From Salinicola acroporae (GTDB lineage: Bacteria; Pseudomonadota; Gammaproteobacteria; Pseudomonadales; Halomonadaceae): 64,000 bases of DNA. The stretch is from assembly GCF_003206615.1 (NCBI RefSeq), contig NZ_PZJW01000003.1, positions 1 to 64,000 on the forward strand, given 5' to 3'. The first letter of the stretch is position 1. Every line of letters begins with the position of its first letter. The position numbers and the translations under genes were made by a program. Positions 20,460 to 28,947 of this stretch are shown one piece after another. The notes beneath the pieces were generated by a model, which saw only the letters and a list, made by a program, of their open reading frames with translations, did not search any database and had not been told where the DNA came from.

Positions 20460-20560
20460 TCGCTCTCTCTCCTGTGCCGGTGAATTGCCACTTGCCTCAC
20501 GCCGCCGATGGTCTCGAATTGACCAAAGACGAATTGCGTCGGCGATTGAGATTTAACATC

Positions 20561-20571
20561 TTGTCTGACAA
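20561..20571. promoter_or_regulatory. GntR/FCD operator between denD and the regulator gene
   Basis: TTGTCTGACAA fits the FadR-type consensus TNGTNNNACNA exactly and is a near-perfect palindrome. It lies in the divergent region between denD and the FCD regulator, so one site could control both arms. Confidence 0.6.
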
Positions 20572-20678
20572 ATTCGGAGCACAGGCAATATCGCCATTGG
20601 TCGGAGAACGAAGCGGAGCACCGTCGTCACGGCAGTTGGCGATGGTCCGCTTCGACGAACGCATGAGAGATCCCAACC

Positions 20679-21491
20679 GTGAATCAAGAACCGCGAACCA
20701 GCCGCGTGAGTGAAAACACGGAACCGCCATCGCGCGGGCCGCAGCTTTCCGAACAGGTCGCCCAACGGCTGAGCGATGCCATCCAGGCCGGCGAATGGAG
20801 CCGCGGCGCACGCCTGCCCACCGAGGCGGCGCTGGGCGAGCGGTTCGGCATCAGCCGCTCGGTGGTGCGCGAAGCGATATCGATGCTGCGCAACGGGGGG
20901 CTCGTCACCTCGCGTCGCGGCAGCGGCAGCTTCGTCGCCGAAGCCCCGACGGTCTCGCTGCGTCTGGCGATTCCCGACCCCGACCTGCAGTCGGTGGTCG
21001 AGGTGCTGGAACTGCGGCGTCCGCTGGAGGTGGAAGCCGCCCGGCTCGCCGCCGAACGCCGCACCCCCTCCCAGTTGCGTCGAATCCGAAACGCCATGGC
21101 GGATATCGATGAAGCGGTCGAGGCAGGGCTTTCCGGTGTCGATCAGGATCTCGCCTTCCACCGCGCCATCGCCGAGGCGGCCAACAACAGCCACTTCACC
21201 GCCGTGCTCGATTTCTACAACCGCTTTCTGCACCAGGCGATCCGGGTGACGCGGACCAACGAATCGTTGCGCGACACCTTCATGCAGCAGGTCGTCGCCG
21301 AGCATCAGGCCATTCTCGACGCCATTGCCACCGGCGATGCCGAAGCCGCCGCCCGCGCCGCCGCCACGCATCTGGAGCACGCCGAAACGCGCCTGCGCCA
21401 GGCACCGACCGATCTGCTCGAGCGCGTGGAAGCGCAGCGTGGACCGGCCTCGGTGTCATCGACAGAATCCACGGGAGGCAATTCGCGATGA
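20679..21491 (+). CDS. GntR-family FCD-domain regulator of the tetronate cluster
   Basis: A 270-residue regulator. The winged helix-turn-helix is at about residues 24-90 (QLSEQVAQRLSDAIQAGEW, RLPTEAALGERFGISRSVVREAISMLRNGGLV). The FCD ligand-binding domain follows at about 100-240, with metal/ligand residues in DQDLAFHRAIAEAANN and EHQAILDAIATGDAEAA. It probably represses the divergent operons and is released by a tetronate or pathway intermediate. The GTG at 20679 has GAGAGA nine bases upstream. The stop codon overlaps the ltnD start (ATGA), so regulator and enzymes form one operon and the system would be autoregulated. Confidence 0.9.
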   Translation: MNQEPRTSRVSENTEPPSRGPQLSEQVAQRLSDAIQAGEWSRGARLPTEAALGERFGISRSVVREAISMLRNGGLVTSRRGSGSFVAEAPTVSLRLAIPDPDLQSVVEVLELRRPLEVEAARLAAERRTPSQLRRIRNAMADIDEAVEAGLSGVDQDLAFHRAIAEAANNSHFTAVLDFYNRFLHQAIRVTRTNESLRDTFMQQVVAEHQAILDAIATGDAEAAARAAATHLEHAETRLRQAPTDLLERVEAQRGPASVSSTESTGGNSR

Positions 21492-22438
21492 GTACCACAC
21501 AACGACCGCGGGTCGGGGTCATCGGGCTGGGCTCGATGGGAATGGGCATGGCCACCTCGCTGGTGAACGCCGGCTTCGAGACCTGGGGCTGCGATCTACG
21601 CGAGGAGGCGCGGGCAAGCTTTGCCGAGGCCGGCGGCCATGCCGTGGCAACCCCGGCGGAGATGGCCGCCGGGGTCGAGATCGTGCTGACCGTGGTGGTC
21701 AACGCCGACCAGACCCGAGCGGTGCTATTCGGCGACGGCGGGCTGCTGCCGGGGCTCGCGCCGGATAGCGTGGTCATCTCGTGTGCAACCTGTGCCCCGG
21801 ATGACGTGCAGGCGCTAGGCGTCGATCTGGCTGCCCAAGATATTCACCTGCTCGATGCGCCGATCTCGGGCGGATCGGTCAAGGCTGCCGCCGGTCAGCT
21901 GACGATCATGGCGTCGGGCCCGGCGACGCTGTTCGAGCGTGCCGAAAACGTGCTCGACGCCCTCGCCGCCAAGGTATTTCGTCTGGGAGACGGGCTGGGT
22001 CAGGGTTCGCAGGTCAAGCTGGTCAACCAGTTGCTCGCCGGGGTGCATATCGCCGCCGCCGCCGAGGCGATGGCCTACGGCATTCGCGGCGGCTGCGATC
22101 CGCAGACGCTTTACGAGGTGATCACCCAGAGCGCCGGCAACTCGTGGATGTTCGAGAACCGCGTGCCGCACATTCTGGCCGGCGACTACACCCCGCATTC
22201 GGCGGTGGATATCTTCGTCAAGGATCTGGGCATCGTCCATGACACCGCCCATCGCGACAGATTCCCGCTGCCGCTCACCGCCCTGGCATTGAGCCAGTTC
22301 ACGCTGGCCTCGGCGCAAGGTCTCGGTCGTGAAGACGACATCGCCGTGGTCAAGGTCTATCCGGGTATCACGCTTCCCGGCATGGCCGCCAACGACGCCG
22401 GTTTCGATGGCGGTCCCAACGATCACGGAGGTGCTTGA
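21488..22438 (+). CDS. ltnD: L-threonate dehydrogenase LtnD
   Basis: A 316-residue beta-hydroxyacid dehydrogenase. It has the N-terminal NAD loop GVIGLGSMGMGMATSL (about residue 10), the substrate-binding signature LLDAPISGGSVKAAAGQLTIM (about 120) and the catalytic Lys in QVKLVNQLL (about 173). LtnD oxidises L-threonate to 2-oxo-tetronate, which OtnI isomerises. GGGAGG precedes the ATG. It overlaps the regulator gene by four bases and is three bases from otnK. Without the cluster it could only be called a 3-hydroxyisobutyrate dehydrogenase-family enzyme. Confidence 0.87.
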   Translation: MSTTQRPRVGVIGLGSMGMGMATSLVNAGFETWGCDLREEARASFAEAGGHAVATPAEMAAGVEIVLTVVVNADQTRAVLFGDGGLLPGLAPDSVVISCATCAPDDVQALGVDLAAQDIHLLDAPISGGSVKAAAGQLTIMASGPATLFERAENVLDALAAKVFRLGDGLGQGSQVKLVNQLLAGVHIAAAAEAMAYGIRGGCDPQTLYEVITQSAGNSWMFENRVPHILAGDYTPHSAVDIFVKDLGIVHDTAHRDRFPLPLTALALSQFTLASAQGLGREDDIAVVKVYPGITLPGMAANDAGFDGGPNDHGGA

Positions 22439-22441
22439 GCG

Positions 22442-23752
22442 ATGGCGAACTCTCTTTCGAAAACGGGTGAGCGACGGCGTCGCCCCCGGCCGATTCTCGG
22501 CTGCATCGCCGATGACTTCACCGGCGCCACCGACCTGGCGAGCATGCTGGTTAGCGCCGGGATGCGTACGTTGCAGACCATCGGCACCCCCGAGATGCCG
22601 CTGGAAGCGGATGTCGATGCGGTGGTGGTGGCGCTGAAGTCGCGCACGATCCCTGCCAAAGACGCCATCGAACAGTCGATCCAGGCACTCGACTGGCTGC
22701 GCGAACAGGGCTGCGAGCAGTTCTACTTCAAGTACTGCTCGACCTTCGACTCGACCCCGGCGGGCAATATCGGCCCGGTCACCGATGCACTGATGGAGGC
22801 GCTGGAAACCGACTTCACCGTCGCCTGCCCGGCGCTGCCGGCCAACCGCCGCAGCGTGTTCAACGGCTACCTGTTCGCCAACGGCGTGCCGCTCAACGAG
22901 AGTGGCATGCAGGATCACCCGTTGACGCCAATGACCGATGCCAATCTGGTCCGTGTACTCGGCGCCCAGACCCGCCACACCGTGGGCCTGATCGACTACG
23001 CCACGCTGCGCCAGGGCGACGCTGCCGTGAACACACGCATCGACGCGCTCAAGGCCGAAGGCGTCGGTATCGCGATCTGCGACGCCATCGATAACGACGA
23101 TCTGTTCATACTGGCCCGCGCCTGTCGCGAACTACCACTGGTGACCGCAGGTTCCGGCCTGGCGCTGGGATTGCCGGCCAATGTCGCCCAACGCCTCGGC
23201 CACACCGAAGATGCGGCTCGACTCGAGCCTGTCGCCGGTCGTGAAGCCGTGTTGAGCGGCAGCTGCTCGCGGGCCACGCTGGCTCAGATCGAACATGCAC
23301 GGGCGCACATGCCGAACTTCCACCTCGATGCCCTGGCGCTGAACGATGACTATCAAGGCGTCGTCGATGCCGCGCTGGAACATGCCGAGGCGCATCTGGA
23401 AGCCGGCCCCGTGCTGATCTATGCCAGCGCCTCGCCCGAGGAGGTCCGTCGTGCCCAGCAGCGACTCGGCGTGCAGGAAGCCGGCGAGCTGGTCGAGCGC
23501 GCCATGGCCGAGATCGCCGCCGAACTGGTCGGCCGGCTTGGCGTGCGCCGGCTGCTGGTGGCCGGTGGCGAGACCTCCGGTGCGGTCGTCAGCGCCCTCG
23601 GTGTGAAGGGCTTGCGGATCGGCGAGAGCATCGACCCCGGTGTACCCTGGACGACCACCCTCGGCACCGATGAACCGCTGGCGTTGGCACTCAAGTCTGG
23701 CAACTTCGGTGCTACCGATTTCATGACCAAAGCCTGGAAACTGATGCCATGA
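22442..23752 (+). CDS. otnK: 3-oxo-tetronate kinase OtnK (DUF1537)
   Basis: A 436-residue four-carbon acid-sugar kinase. The N-terminal substrate domain starts at GCIADDFTGATDLASML (about residue 21). It contains FKYCSTFDSTPAGNIGP (about 96) and CPALPANRRSVFNGYLF (about 127). The C-terminal nucleotide-binding domain has AGSGLALGLP, VLSGSCSRATLAQIEHA and the glycine-rich VAGGETSGAVVSALGV. It phosphorylates 3-oxo-tetronate with ATP to the 4-phosphate. GGAGGT lies eight bases upstream. Its stop overlaps the otnC start by four bases. Confidence 0.92.
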   Translation: MANSLSKTGERRRRPRPILGCIADDFTGATDLASMLVSAGMRTLQTIGTPEMPLEADVDAVVVALKSRTIPAKDAIEQSIQALDWLREQGCEQFYFKYCSTFDSTPAGNIGPVTDALMEALETDFTVACPALPANRRSVFNGYLFANGVPLNESGMQDHPLTPMTDANLVRVLGAQTRHTVGLIDYATLRQGDAAVNTRIDALKAEGVGIAICDAIDNDDLFILARACRELPLVTAGSGLALGLPANVAQRLGHTEDAARLEPVAGREAVLSGSCSRATLAQIEHARAHMPNFHLDALALNDDYQGVVDAALEHAEAHLEAGPVLIYASASPEEVRRAQQRLGVQEAGELVERAMAEIAAELVGRLGVRRLLVAGGETSGAVVSALGVKGLRIGESIDPGVPWTTTLGTDEPLALALKSGNFGATDFMTKAWKLMP

Positions 23753-24414
23753 CCGCCATTCGCACTTCGACATCCGCAACCGAGAATCGCCTGCGCGAGG
23801 AGATCGCCGAGATCGGCCGCTCGTTCCGCCATCTGGGCATGGCACCGGGCACGTCCGGCAATATCAGCGCCAAGCTCGAAGACGGCTGGCTGATGACGCC
23901 GACCAACGCCAGCCTGGGCGCGCTGGATCCGGCGGAGATTTCCAAGCTCGACTGGAACGGCAATCTGCTAGCCGGCAAACCGCCGACCAAGGAGTCGTTC
24001 CTGCACCGGGCCTTCTATGAGCAGCGCCCGGATACCGGCGGCATCATTCATCTCCACGCCACGCACTCGGCGGCGGTGTCGTGTCTCAACGGTCTCGACG
24101 AGCACTCCTGCCTGCCGCCGATCACGCCCTACTTCGTGATGCGCGTCGGCCGCCTGCCGCTGGTGCCCTACTATCGCCCCGGCGACGCCGCGCTGGGCGA
24201 CGCCGTGCGCGACTACGCCGCCGATCATGCCGCGGTACTCCTGGCAAATCACGGTCCGGTGGTGGCGGGAAAGACCCTGGAAGCCGCGCGCAACGCCATC
24301 GAAGAGCTGGAAGAGACCGCCAAGCTCTATCTGCTGCTGCGTCAGCACGACATGCGCACCCTGAACGAAAAAGAGATCGACGAACTGCGCGACGCCTTCG
24401 GCGCCCAGTGGTAG
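23749..24414 (+). CDS. otnC: 3-oxo-tetronate 4-phosphate decarboxylase OtnC
   Basis: A 221-residue class II aldolase/adducin-fold enzyme. Motifs are [20 protein letters not shown] (phosphate-binding region, about residue 31), the acidic residue in [17 protein letters not shown], the zinc histidines in [10 protein letters not shown] (about 100), and the third His in [10 protein letters not shown] (about 163). OtnC decarboxylates 3-oxo-tetronate 4-phosphate to dihydroxyacetone phosphate and CO2. It resembles L-fuculose- and L-ribulose-5-phosphate enzymes but sits between OtnK and OtnI. It overlaps otnK by four bases. Confidence 0.9.
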   Translation: MTAIRTSTSATENRLREEIAEIGRSFRHLGMAPGTSGNISAKLEDGWLMTPTNASLGALDPAEISKLDWNGNLLAGKPPTKESFLHRAFYEQRPDTGGIIHLHATHSAAVSCLNGLDEHSCLPPITPYFVMRVGRLPLVPYYRPGDAALGDAVRDYAADHAAVLLANHGPVVAGKTLEAARNAIEELEETAKLYLLLRQHDMRTLNEKEIDELRDAFGAQW

Positions 24415-24469
24415 CAGCCCTGTCGAAAAGCCGCTTCTCGATCAAACGGACCAACGAGGAAACCAAGCC

Positions 24470-25276
24470 ATGCCGCGTTTCGCTGCCAATCTCAGCATGA
24501 TGTTCAACGAAGTGCCGTTCATGGAGCGCTTCGCTCGAGCCGCCGCAAACGGCTTCGCCGGGGTCGAATTCCTGTTCCCGTATGATTTCGAACCGGCAAC
24601 CATTGCCGCGGAGCTGCGACGCCACGGTCTCGAGCAGGTGCTGTTCAACCTGCCGCCGGGCGACTGGGCCGCCGGCGAGCGTGGGCTGGCTGCCCTGCCC
24701 GGCCGCGAGGCGGATTTTCGGGAGAGTGTCGACACCGCCATTCGCTATGCAAAAGCGCTGGATTGTCCACGCCTGCACGCCATGGCCGGGCTGCTCCCGA
24801 AAGCCGCGGCCGATGATGTTTCCCGTGAAACATTCAACACAGTGGCAAGGGAGGTTTACCTGGAAAATCTGAGATTTGCAGCCAGAAAGCTTGCCGAACA
24901 CAACCTGACGCTACTGATCGAGCCGATCAACACCCGCGACATGCCAGGCTACTTTCTCAATCACCAGGCCGATGGCCATGCCATTCTCAAGGAGTTGAAC
25001 GAGCCCAACGTCAAGGTCCAGATGGATTTCTACCACACCCAGATCATGGATGGAGATATCTGGCAGACCTACCAGCGCTATCGCGATGGCGTTGGCCATA
25101 TCCAGATCGCCGGAGTACCCGAACGGCATGAGCCGGATAGCGGCGAGGTCAACTACCCGTGGTTATTCGAGCAGCTCGACGAGAATGGCTACGACGGCTG
25201 GCTGGGTTGCGAATACAGACCCCGCCATGACACCGAGACAGGGTTGGCGTGGTATCGCGCCTGGCAGCAACGCTGA
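24470..25276 (+). CDS. otnI: 2-oxo-tetronate isomerase OtnI
   Basis: A 268-residue TIM-barrel protein of the hydroxypyruvate isomerase (Hyi) family. It has [21 protein letters not shown] at the start, VEFLFPYDF, the metal-ligand Glu in [16 protein letters not shown] (about residue 143), the Asp and His in [32 protein letters not shown], and LGCEYRP. OtnI converts 2-oxo-tetronate to 3-oxo-tetronate, joining the LtnD branch to OtnK. GAGGA lies nine bases before the ATG, 55 bases after otnC. The last gene of the plus-strand arm, it is convergent with the S1-domain gene only ten bases away. Confidence 0.9.
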   Translation: MPRFAANLSMMFNEVPFMERFARAAANGFAGVEFLFPYDFEPATIAAELRRHGLEQVLFNLPPGDWAAGERGLAALPGREADFRESVDTAIRYAKALDCPRLHAMAGLLPKAAADDVSRETFNTVAREVYLENLRFAARKLAEHNLTLLIEPINTRDMPGYFLNHQADGHAILKELNEPNVKVQMDFYHTQIMDGDIWQTYQRYRDGVGHIQIAGVPERHEPDSGEVNYPWLFEQLDENGYDGWLGCEYRPRHDTETGLAWYRAWQQR

Positions 25277-25286
25277 CAGACGTGGA

Positions 25287-25982
25287 TCAATCGCCCTCGA
25301 TCCGTCGGATCCCATCGTCTTCGATCACGATCCGGCGCTGCTTGTAGAGCCGGCCGATGGCCTGCTTGAAGGCATTCTTGCTGACGCCGAGGCGCGCCTT
25401 GATGACCTCGGCCGGGCTCTTGTCGCCGAGGGCCAGGAACCCATCATTGGCGGCCAGCGCTGCCAGCACCTTGTCGCCGACCACATCCAGACGCGCCTGC
25501 CCCGGCGGCAACAGCGATAGATCCAGGCGCGCGTCGTCACGCACCCGGCGCACATAGCCATCCACACGATCGCCTCGGCGTAGCGGGCGCGACATGTCAT
25601 CGTGATACAGCAGCCCCCAGAACCGGTTGTTGACCACTGCCTTGGCGCCGAGATCGGTCAAATCCGAGATCACCAGCGACACGCGGTCCCCCGTCGTCAG
25701 CCCTTCCGACTCGTCCTGCAGGAACTTGTCGAGTTTCATGCTGGCCACCGGGCGCATGCGATCGTCGACATAGATCATCACCAGCACCCGCTTGCCCTCG
25801 TCAGGGCGAAAGCGCTGCTCGCCGAACGGTAGCAGCAGATCCTTGGGTCGGCCCCAGTTCAGGAAAGCGCCGATGTCATTGACCTTCGTCACGCGCAGAT
25901 AAGCGACGTCACCCACGTTGGCCTGCAATTCGGCGGCGGTAGGGGCATCGGCGGGAGCGTCGTCCCGAGGAGGGCGGGTCAT
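25287..25982 (-). CDS. CvfB-like S1-domain RNA-binding protein
   Basis: A 231-residue protein with tandem S1-like OB folds and a C-terminal winged helix, the CvfB/YitL arrangement. Visible elements are VGDVAYLRVTKVNDIGAFLNWG (first S1), GDRVSLVISDLTDLGAKAVVNN (second), GDRVDGYVRRVRDDARLDLSL (third) and a helical end with KARLGVSKNAFKQAIGRLYKQ (wHTH). CvfB in Staphylococcus binds RNA and influences virulence regulators; in proteobacteria the role is unknown. The ATG at 25982 is chosen for homology. The frame stays open to 26072 but the extra residues look non-native, and the ribosome binding site is weak. Confidence 0.8.
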   Translation of the reverse strand: MTRPPRDDAPADAPTAAELQANVGDVAYLRVTKVNDIGAFLNWGRPKDLLLPFGEQRFRPDEGKRVLVMIYVDDRMRPVASMKLDKFLQDESEGLTTGDRVSLVISDLTDLGAKAVVNNRFWGLLYHDDMSRPLRRGDRVDGYVRRVRDDARLDLSLLPPGQARLDVVGDKVLAALAANDGFLALGDKSPAEVIKARLGVSKNAFKQAIGRLYKQRRIVIEDDGIRRIEGD

Positions 25983-26043
25983 GGCGTACTCTGGCTGACA
26001 AGCGGTGACTGGGAAGGATCCATTATGGCGGGCGCGGCGATGT

Positions 26044-26100
26044 GGAGCAAAGAAGCGCAGCTCGCAGCACACGCGGCTGCCTTGGCAGCCGCCTTGCTCC
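26044..26100. promoter_or_regulatory. Extended stem-loop upstream of the S1-domain gene
   Basis: GGAGCAA (26044-26050) pairs with TTGCTCC (26094-26100), enclosing an inner perfect stem GCGGCTGCC / GGCAGCCGC (26073-26092). It sits in the divergent region between the S1-domain gene and the first secreted-protein gene. It could be the 5' leader structure of the RNA-binding protein gene. Confidence 0.3.
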
Positions 26101-26287
26101 GCATTCCCTGCGCGCAGAAAGAAGGTTTACACTATCCTCACGCCTCATGGCTTCGACCTTTGTATCAATCCCATCGATAGTCGAATTCACTACACGTGAT
26201 TAGCAGACTAAAGAACAGACTCCCATAATGTCATCACAGATCGAGGCCGAGAGGCCCTAGTAAAAAAGACATTTTGGAGGCCACACC

Positions 26288-26659
26288 ATGAAAAACCGTA
26301 TTCTCGCAGCTATCGCTATTGCCGTCGCCCTGCCCGCTGCCGCCCAGGCCAACAGCCTCGCAGCCGAGCGTCATTTCGACCAACAGAGCGAACCGCTCAG
26401 CATCGAGCAGACCGCGCAGTATCATGCGCTGCCGACCCGCTATAGCGTCGAAACGGTCAACGGTGGCCATAGCGCCGCTGCCGACCAGGCACTGCAGAAC
26501 GTTGCCGACTCGACTCAACTGAGCACCGATGTTCATCCGTCTCATAACGGCCTGATCGGTGAAGGACAAAGCGACGCCGCGCGCCAGGCTCTGCGAAACG
26601 CCACTCAAACCGTCAGCAATGACAAAGGCAATGTCGAAGTGAACTTCGCCAGCCTGTAA
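26288..26659 (+). CDS. Small secreted protein, copy 1, function unknown
   Basis: A 123-residue protein with a clear signal peptide (MKNRILAAIAIAVALPAAAQA, cleaved before NS). The mature part of about 102 residues has three recognisable blocks shared with its downstream paralog: QTAQYHALPTRY, GGHSAAADQALQNVADSTQL and GEGQSDAARQALRN. It lacks cysteines and membrane segments and is predicted to be helical and periplasmic or extracellular. GGAGG lies eight bases before the ATG. I do not recognise a family. Confidence 0.75.
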   Translation: MKNRILAAIAIAVALPAAAQANSLAAERHFDQQSEPLSIEQTAQYHALPTRYSVETVNGGHSAAADQALQNVADSTQLSTDVHPSHNGLIGEGQSDAARQALRNATQTVSNDKGNVEVNFASL

Positions 26660-26697
26660 GTCTCCGCCTTCAGGCACGAAGACAGCGCTAGTCCATC

Positions 26698-26721
26698 AAG
26701 GGAGCCCTCGGCTCCCTTTTT
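26698..26721 (+). terminator. Intrinsic terminator after secreted protein copy 1
   Basis: AAGGGAGCC-CTC-GGCTCCCTT forms a perfect stem with a three-base loop followed by a run of five T. It isolates copy 1 from copy 2, so the two genes are transcribed separately. Confidence 0.85.
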
Positions 26722-26888
26722 GGTGTTTTGGACTAAAGGAAGGACAAACGCCAGGCGCCAGATCCATCATCATTGATGTCGATAGTTTGTTTCAGAGAAT
26801 TCGATTAGCAGCCTAACATGAATCGTCCGACAATGACGTCACGGATCGGGGCCCATCGCCCGCATGAATGATCATTGGAGGCAACATC

Positions 26889-27257
26889 ATGAAAAACCGC
26901 ATTCTCGCCGCTATCGCCATTGCCATCGCACTACCCGCTGCCGCTCAAGCCAGCGATGCCACCAGTGCTCTCTTCGCCGCACAGCGTGAAACGCTCAACC
27001 TCAAACAGACCGCTCAATACCACGCGCTGCCGACTCGCTATAACGGCGATACCTTGATCGGCGGGCACAGTGCCGCGGCCGCCCAGTCCCTGCAGAATGT
27101 CGCCGACGCCACGCAACTGGCCACCCGCATTCCGGCAAGCCGTAATCCGCTGGTCGGTGAAGGGCAGAGTGATGCCGCAGCTCAAGCGCTACAGGGCACC
27201 GGACAGTTCGCCCATGACACCCGAGGTAACGGCGAGGTCAGCTTCACCACGCTATAA
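26889..27257 (+). CDS. Small secreted protein, copy 2, function unknown
   Basis: A 122-residue paralog of the preceding gene. The signal peptide is almost identical (one Val to Ile change in the hydrophobic core). The mature protein keeps the YHALPTRY, GGHSAAAAQSLQNVADATQL and GEGQSDAAAQAL blocks but differs in the N-terminal and linker segments. GGAGG lies eight bases before the ATG at 26889; an in-frame ATG at 26868 is less likely. The signal peptide and three blocks are conserved while the rest has diverged, which suggests both copies are functional. Confidence 0.75.
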   Translation: MKNRILAAIAIAIALPAAAQASDATSALFAAQRETLNLKQTAQYHALPTRYNGDTLIGGHSAAAAQSLQNVADATQLATRIPASRNPLVGEGQSDAAAQALQGTGQFAHDTRGNGEVSFTTL

Positions 27258-27284
27258 GCTGGCCCTTCGCAACACCAACGCAAC

Positions 27285-27308
27285 AGCCGCCGGCCAAAGT
27301 CGGCGGCT
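27285..27308 (+). terminator. Hairpin after secreted protein copy 2
   Basis: AGCCGCCG and CGGCGGCT form a perfect eight-base-pair stem with an eight-base loop, about 28 bases past the stop. It is followed by TGTCGTT, not a full T-run. Confidence 0.55.
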
Positions 27309-27667
27309 TGTCGTTCGCCCACAGGATCCCCTCTTCCTTTCCCTCGTTCGCTTCCCTTTATTCCTTACCTCTGAATCATCATCCCTTACCCTTGGTGCTT
27401 ATTCCTCTACCCCTGCCTTTCGGGACACCTCCAGCCGCAGAGGTCTCATAGGCTGTCTCTCCCTGTGAAAGCGAGGCTGGCTTGAACTCACCGATCCAAC
27501 ATACGTCATACAAAAAAGCCTTGGCTTTGCAAGGAATGTCAAGGAAATCGGGGGCAAAAAATGGTCTCTCCCGCCGATGAAATTTGGCTACGCTGAATGT
27601 AATGAAATATTACCAAGCCAGGCCATGGCTTGAATGTCTCAGGGACAGTGTGCGGAGACCCGGTCTC
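27309..27667. other. Intergenic region before the second GGDEF gene
   Basis: About 360 bases with a pyrimidine-rich first half (TTCCTTTCCCTCG and similar). There is no convincing gene. In-frame ATG/TTG codons at 27602 and 27584 extend the next gene but lack ribosome binding sites. Confidence 0.4.
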
Positions 27668-28648
27668 ATGAAAGCGTGGATGAAGTCTATCAGAAATCGT
27701 TTGAGACGGGACTTCGTCCTCCGAGTCATCTCGCTTCTGGGCATCTGCGAGACGCTCACCCTGCTACCGTTCAGCCTTTACAGGTTCATTCAAGGCAGCG
27801 TTGGTAAAGGCCTTTTCGACGGTGTCGCCCTCCTCCTGATCCTCTGCATCATCGGCTACTCCTGGTGGGCCGATGACAGTCAGCGTGGTGGTTTCACCCT
27901 GGCAGTTACCAGCGCCCTTTTTGCCGGCATCACCACCAGCGTCCTCGGCTTCGTGGGTGTATTCTGGTCGTTCCCCATGATGCTGACGAATTTCTTTCTG
28001 ACTGATGCCAGGCGTGCACTCATGATCAACGTCGTCATGAGCATCGTGATGACCCCGATACTGATGCAGTTTTCACGACCCGAGAGTATTTTCTCCTTCA
28101 TCGCTTCCAGCATCACGGCAAATAGCTGCGCCTATCTCTACGCCAGACGGAGCGACCTGCAGCAGAGAGCCCTGAAGAGGCTGGCAACTTACGACGATCT
28201 GACCGGCGCCCGTAACCGACGATCGCTGGAGGAGTCGCTGGCTTACGCCAGGGACAAGCTGATCGACGAGGGGCGACCTTGCTCCCTCATCCTGCTGGAC
28301 CTGGACAATTTCAAGAGCATAAACGACCGGTTCGGGCACGCCTATGGCGACGAGGTATTAGCGAAATGCGCCAATCTCATCCGTCGGAGTGTAAGGTCTG
28401 ATGACTGCCTGTTTCGCTTCGGTGGTGAGGAGTTCGTGCTACTACTGGCGGATATCGAAGAGATTGACGCTGCCGAAGTGGCAGAGGATCTGCGCGAGAT
28501 TATCGCCAATCAGCTTGGCGACCCTTCCTGTCTGATCACCGCTTCTCTAGGTGTCACCGGACTGTACCTTTCCGACGACACCAAACGGTGGATGAAGAGA
28601 GCCGACGATGCGCTTTACGAGGCAAAAATAATGGCAGAAATCGCATAG
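27668..28648 (+). CDS. Membrane diguanylate cyclase (GGEEF, with I-site)
   Basis: A 326-residue protein with about five membrane helices in residues 18-150 and a C-terminal GGDEF domain (about 165-325). Motifs are YDDLTGARNRRSLEE, LILLDLDNFKSINDRFGH, FRFGGEEFVLLL and the helix ADDALYEAK. RSDD occupies the position of the RxxD inhibitory site nine residues before GGEEF, so product inhibition is likely, unlike the cyclase at 4327. The ATG at 27668 is selected because GGAGA lies nine bases upstream. The codon use is less GC-rich than neighbours. Confidence 0.85.
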   Translation: MKAWMKSIRNRLRRDFVLRVISLLGICETLTLLPFSLYRFIQGSVGKGLFDGVALLLILCIIGYSWWADDSQRGGFTLAVTSALFAGITTSVLGFVGVFWSFPMMLTNFFLTDARRALMINVVMSIVMTPILMQFSRPESIFSFIASSITANSCAYLYARRSDLQQRALKRLATYDDLTGARNRRSLEESLAYARDKLIDEGRPCSLILLDLDNFKSINDRFGHAYGDEVLAKCANLIRRSVRSDDCLFRFGGEEFVLLLADIEEIDAAEVAEDLREIIANQLGDPSCLITASLGVTGLYLSDDTKRWMKRADDALYEAKIMAEIA

Positions 28649-28689
28649 TTTTGAAAAATTTTATAGAAGAAGACGGTAATAAATTGGAT

Positions 28690-28884
28690 TCTAATCAGGC
28701 CAAAACTATATAAGAACAATCAAAAACAAAGAATAAAATCGAGACAGTTTCGACCATTAATAATAGCCAAAACCTTTTGGTAACTTGTTTCATATTGATA
28801 AATTACAATCACTCACCTATGATATTTCTTGCTATTATTTACCCTCATGGTCTGATTTTGCCCAGCTTCGGCTGGGCTTTTTTT
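28690..28884 (+). ncRNA. Possible small RNA ending in a UUCG terminator
   Basis: An AT-rich stretch with no coding frame leads into GCCCAGC-TTCG-GCTGGGC followed by seven T (28860-28884), a textbook intrinsic terminator. The preceding gene ends over 200 bases earlier at 28648. The terminator could simply end the GGDEF mRNA, or close a short independent transcript. The 5' boundary given is a guess. Confidence 0.3.
28860..28884 (+). terminator. Intrinsic terminator with UUCG loop
   Basis: A seven-base-pair stem GCCCAGC/GCTGGGC, a TTCG tetraloop and TTTTTTT make a very strong Rho-independent terminator on the plus strand. Confidence 0.9.
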
Positions 28885-28947
28885 GTTGACTCATTTCCCT
28901 CGATAATCCGTGCTCAAAGGACCCGTTAAATCAATGAATTCGTTGCG

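Larger units (their letters stand above)
26161..27308 (+). repeat. Tandem duplication of a promoter-gene-terminator unit
   Basis: Two consecutive units share a TCGATAGT patch, GATTAGCAG-(A/C)-CTAA (26198-26211 and 26803-26816), an AATG-(T/A)-C(A/G)TCAC-type patch, a GGAGG ribosome binding site, and paralogous 122-123-residue genes. Each ends in its own hairpin. This is a segmental tandem duplication that has since diverged. Confidence 0.75.
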
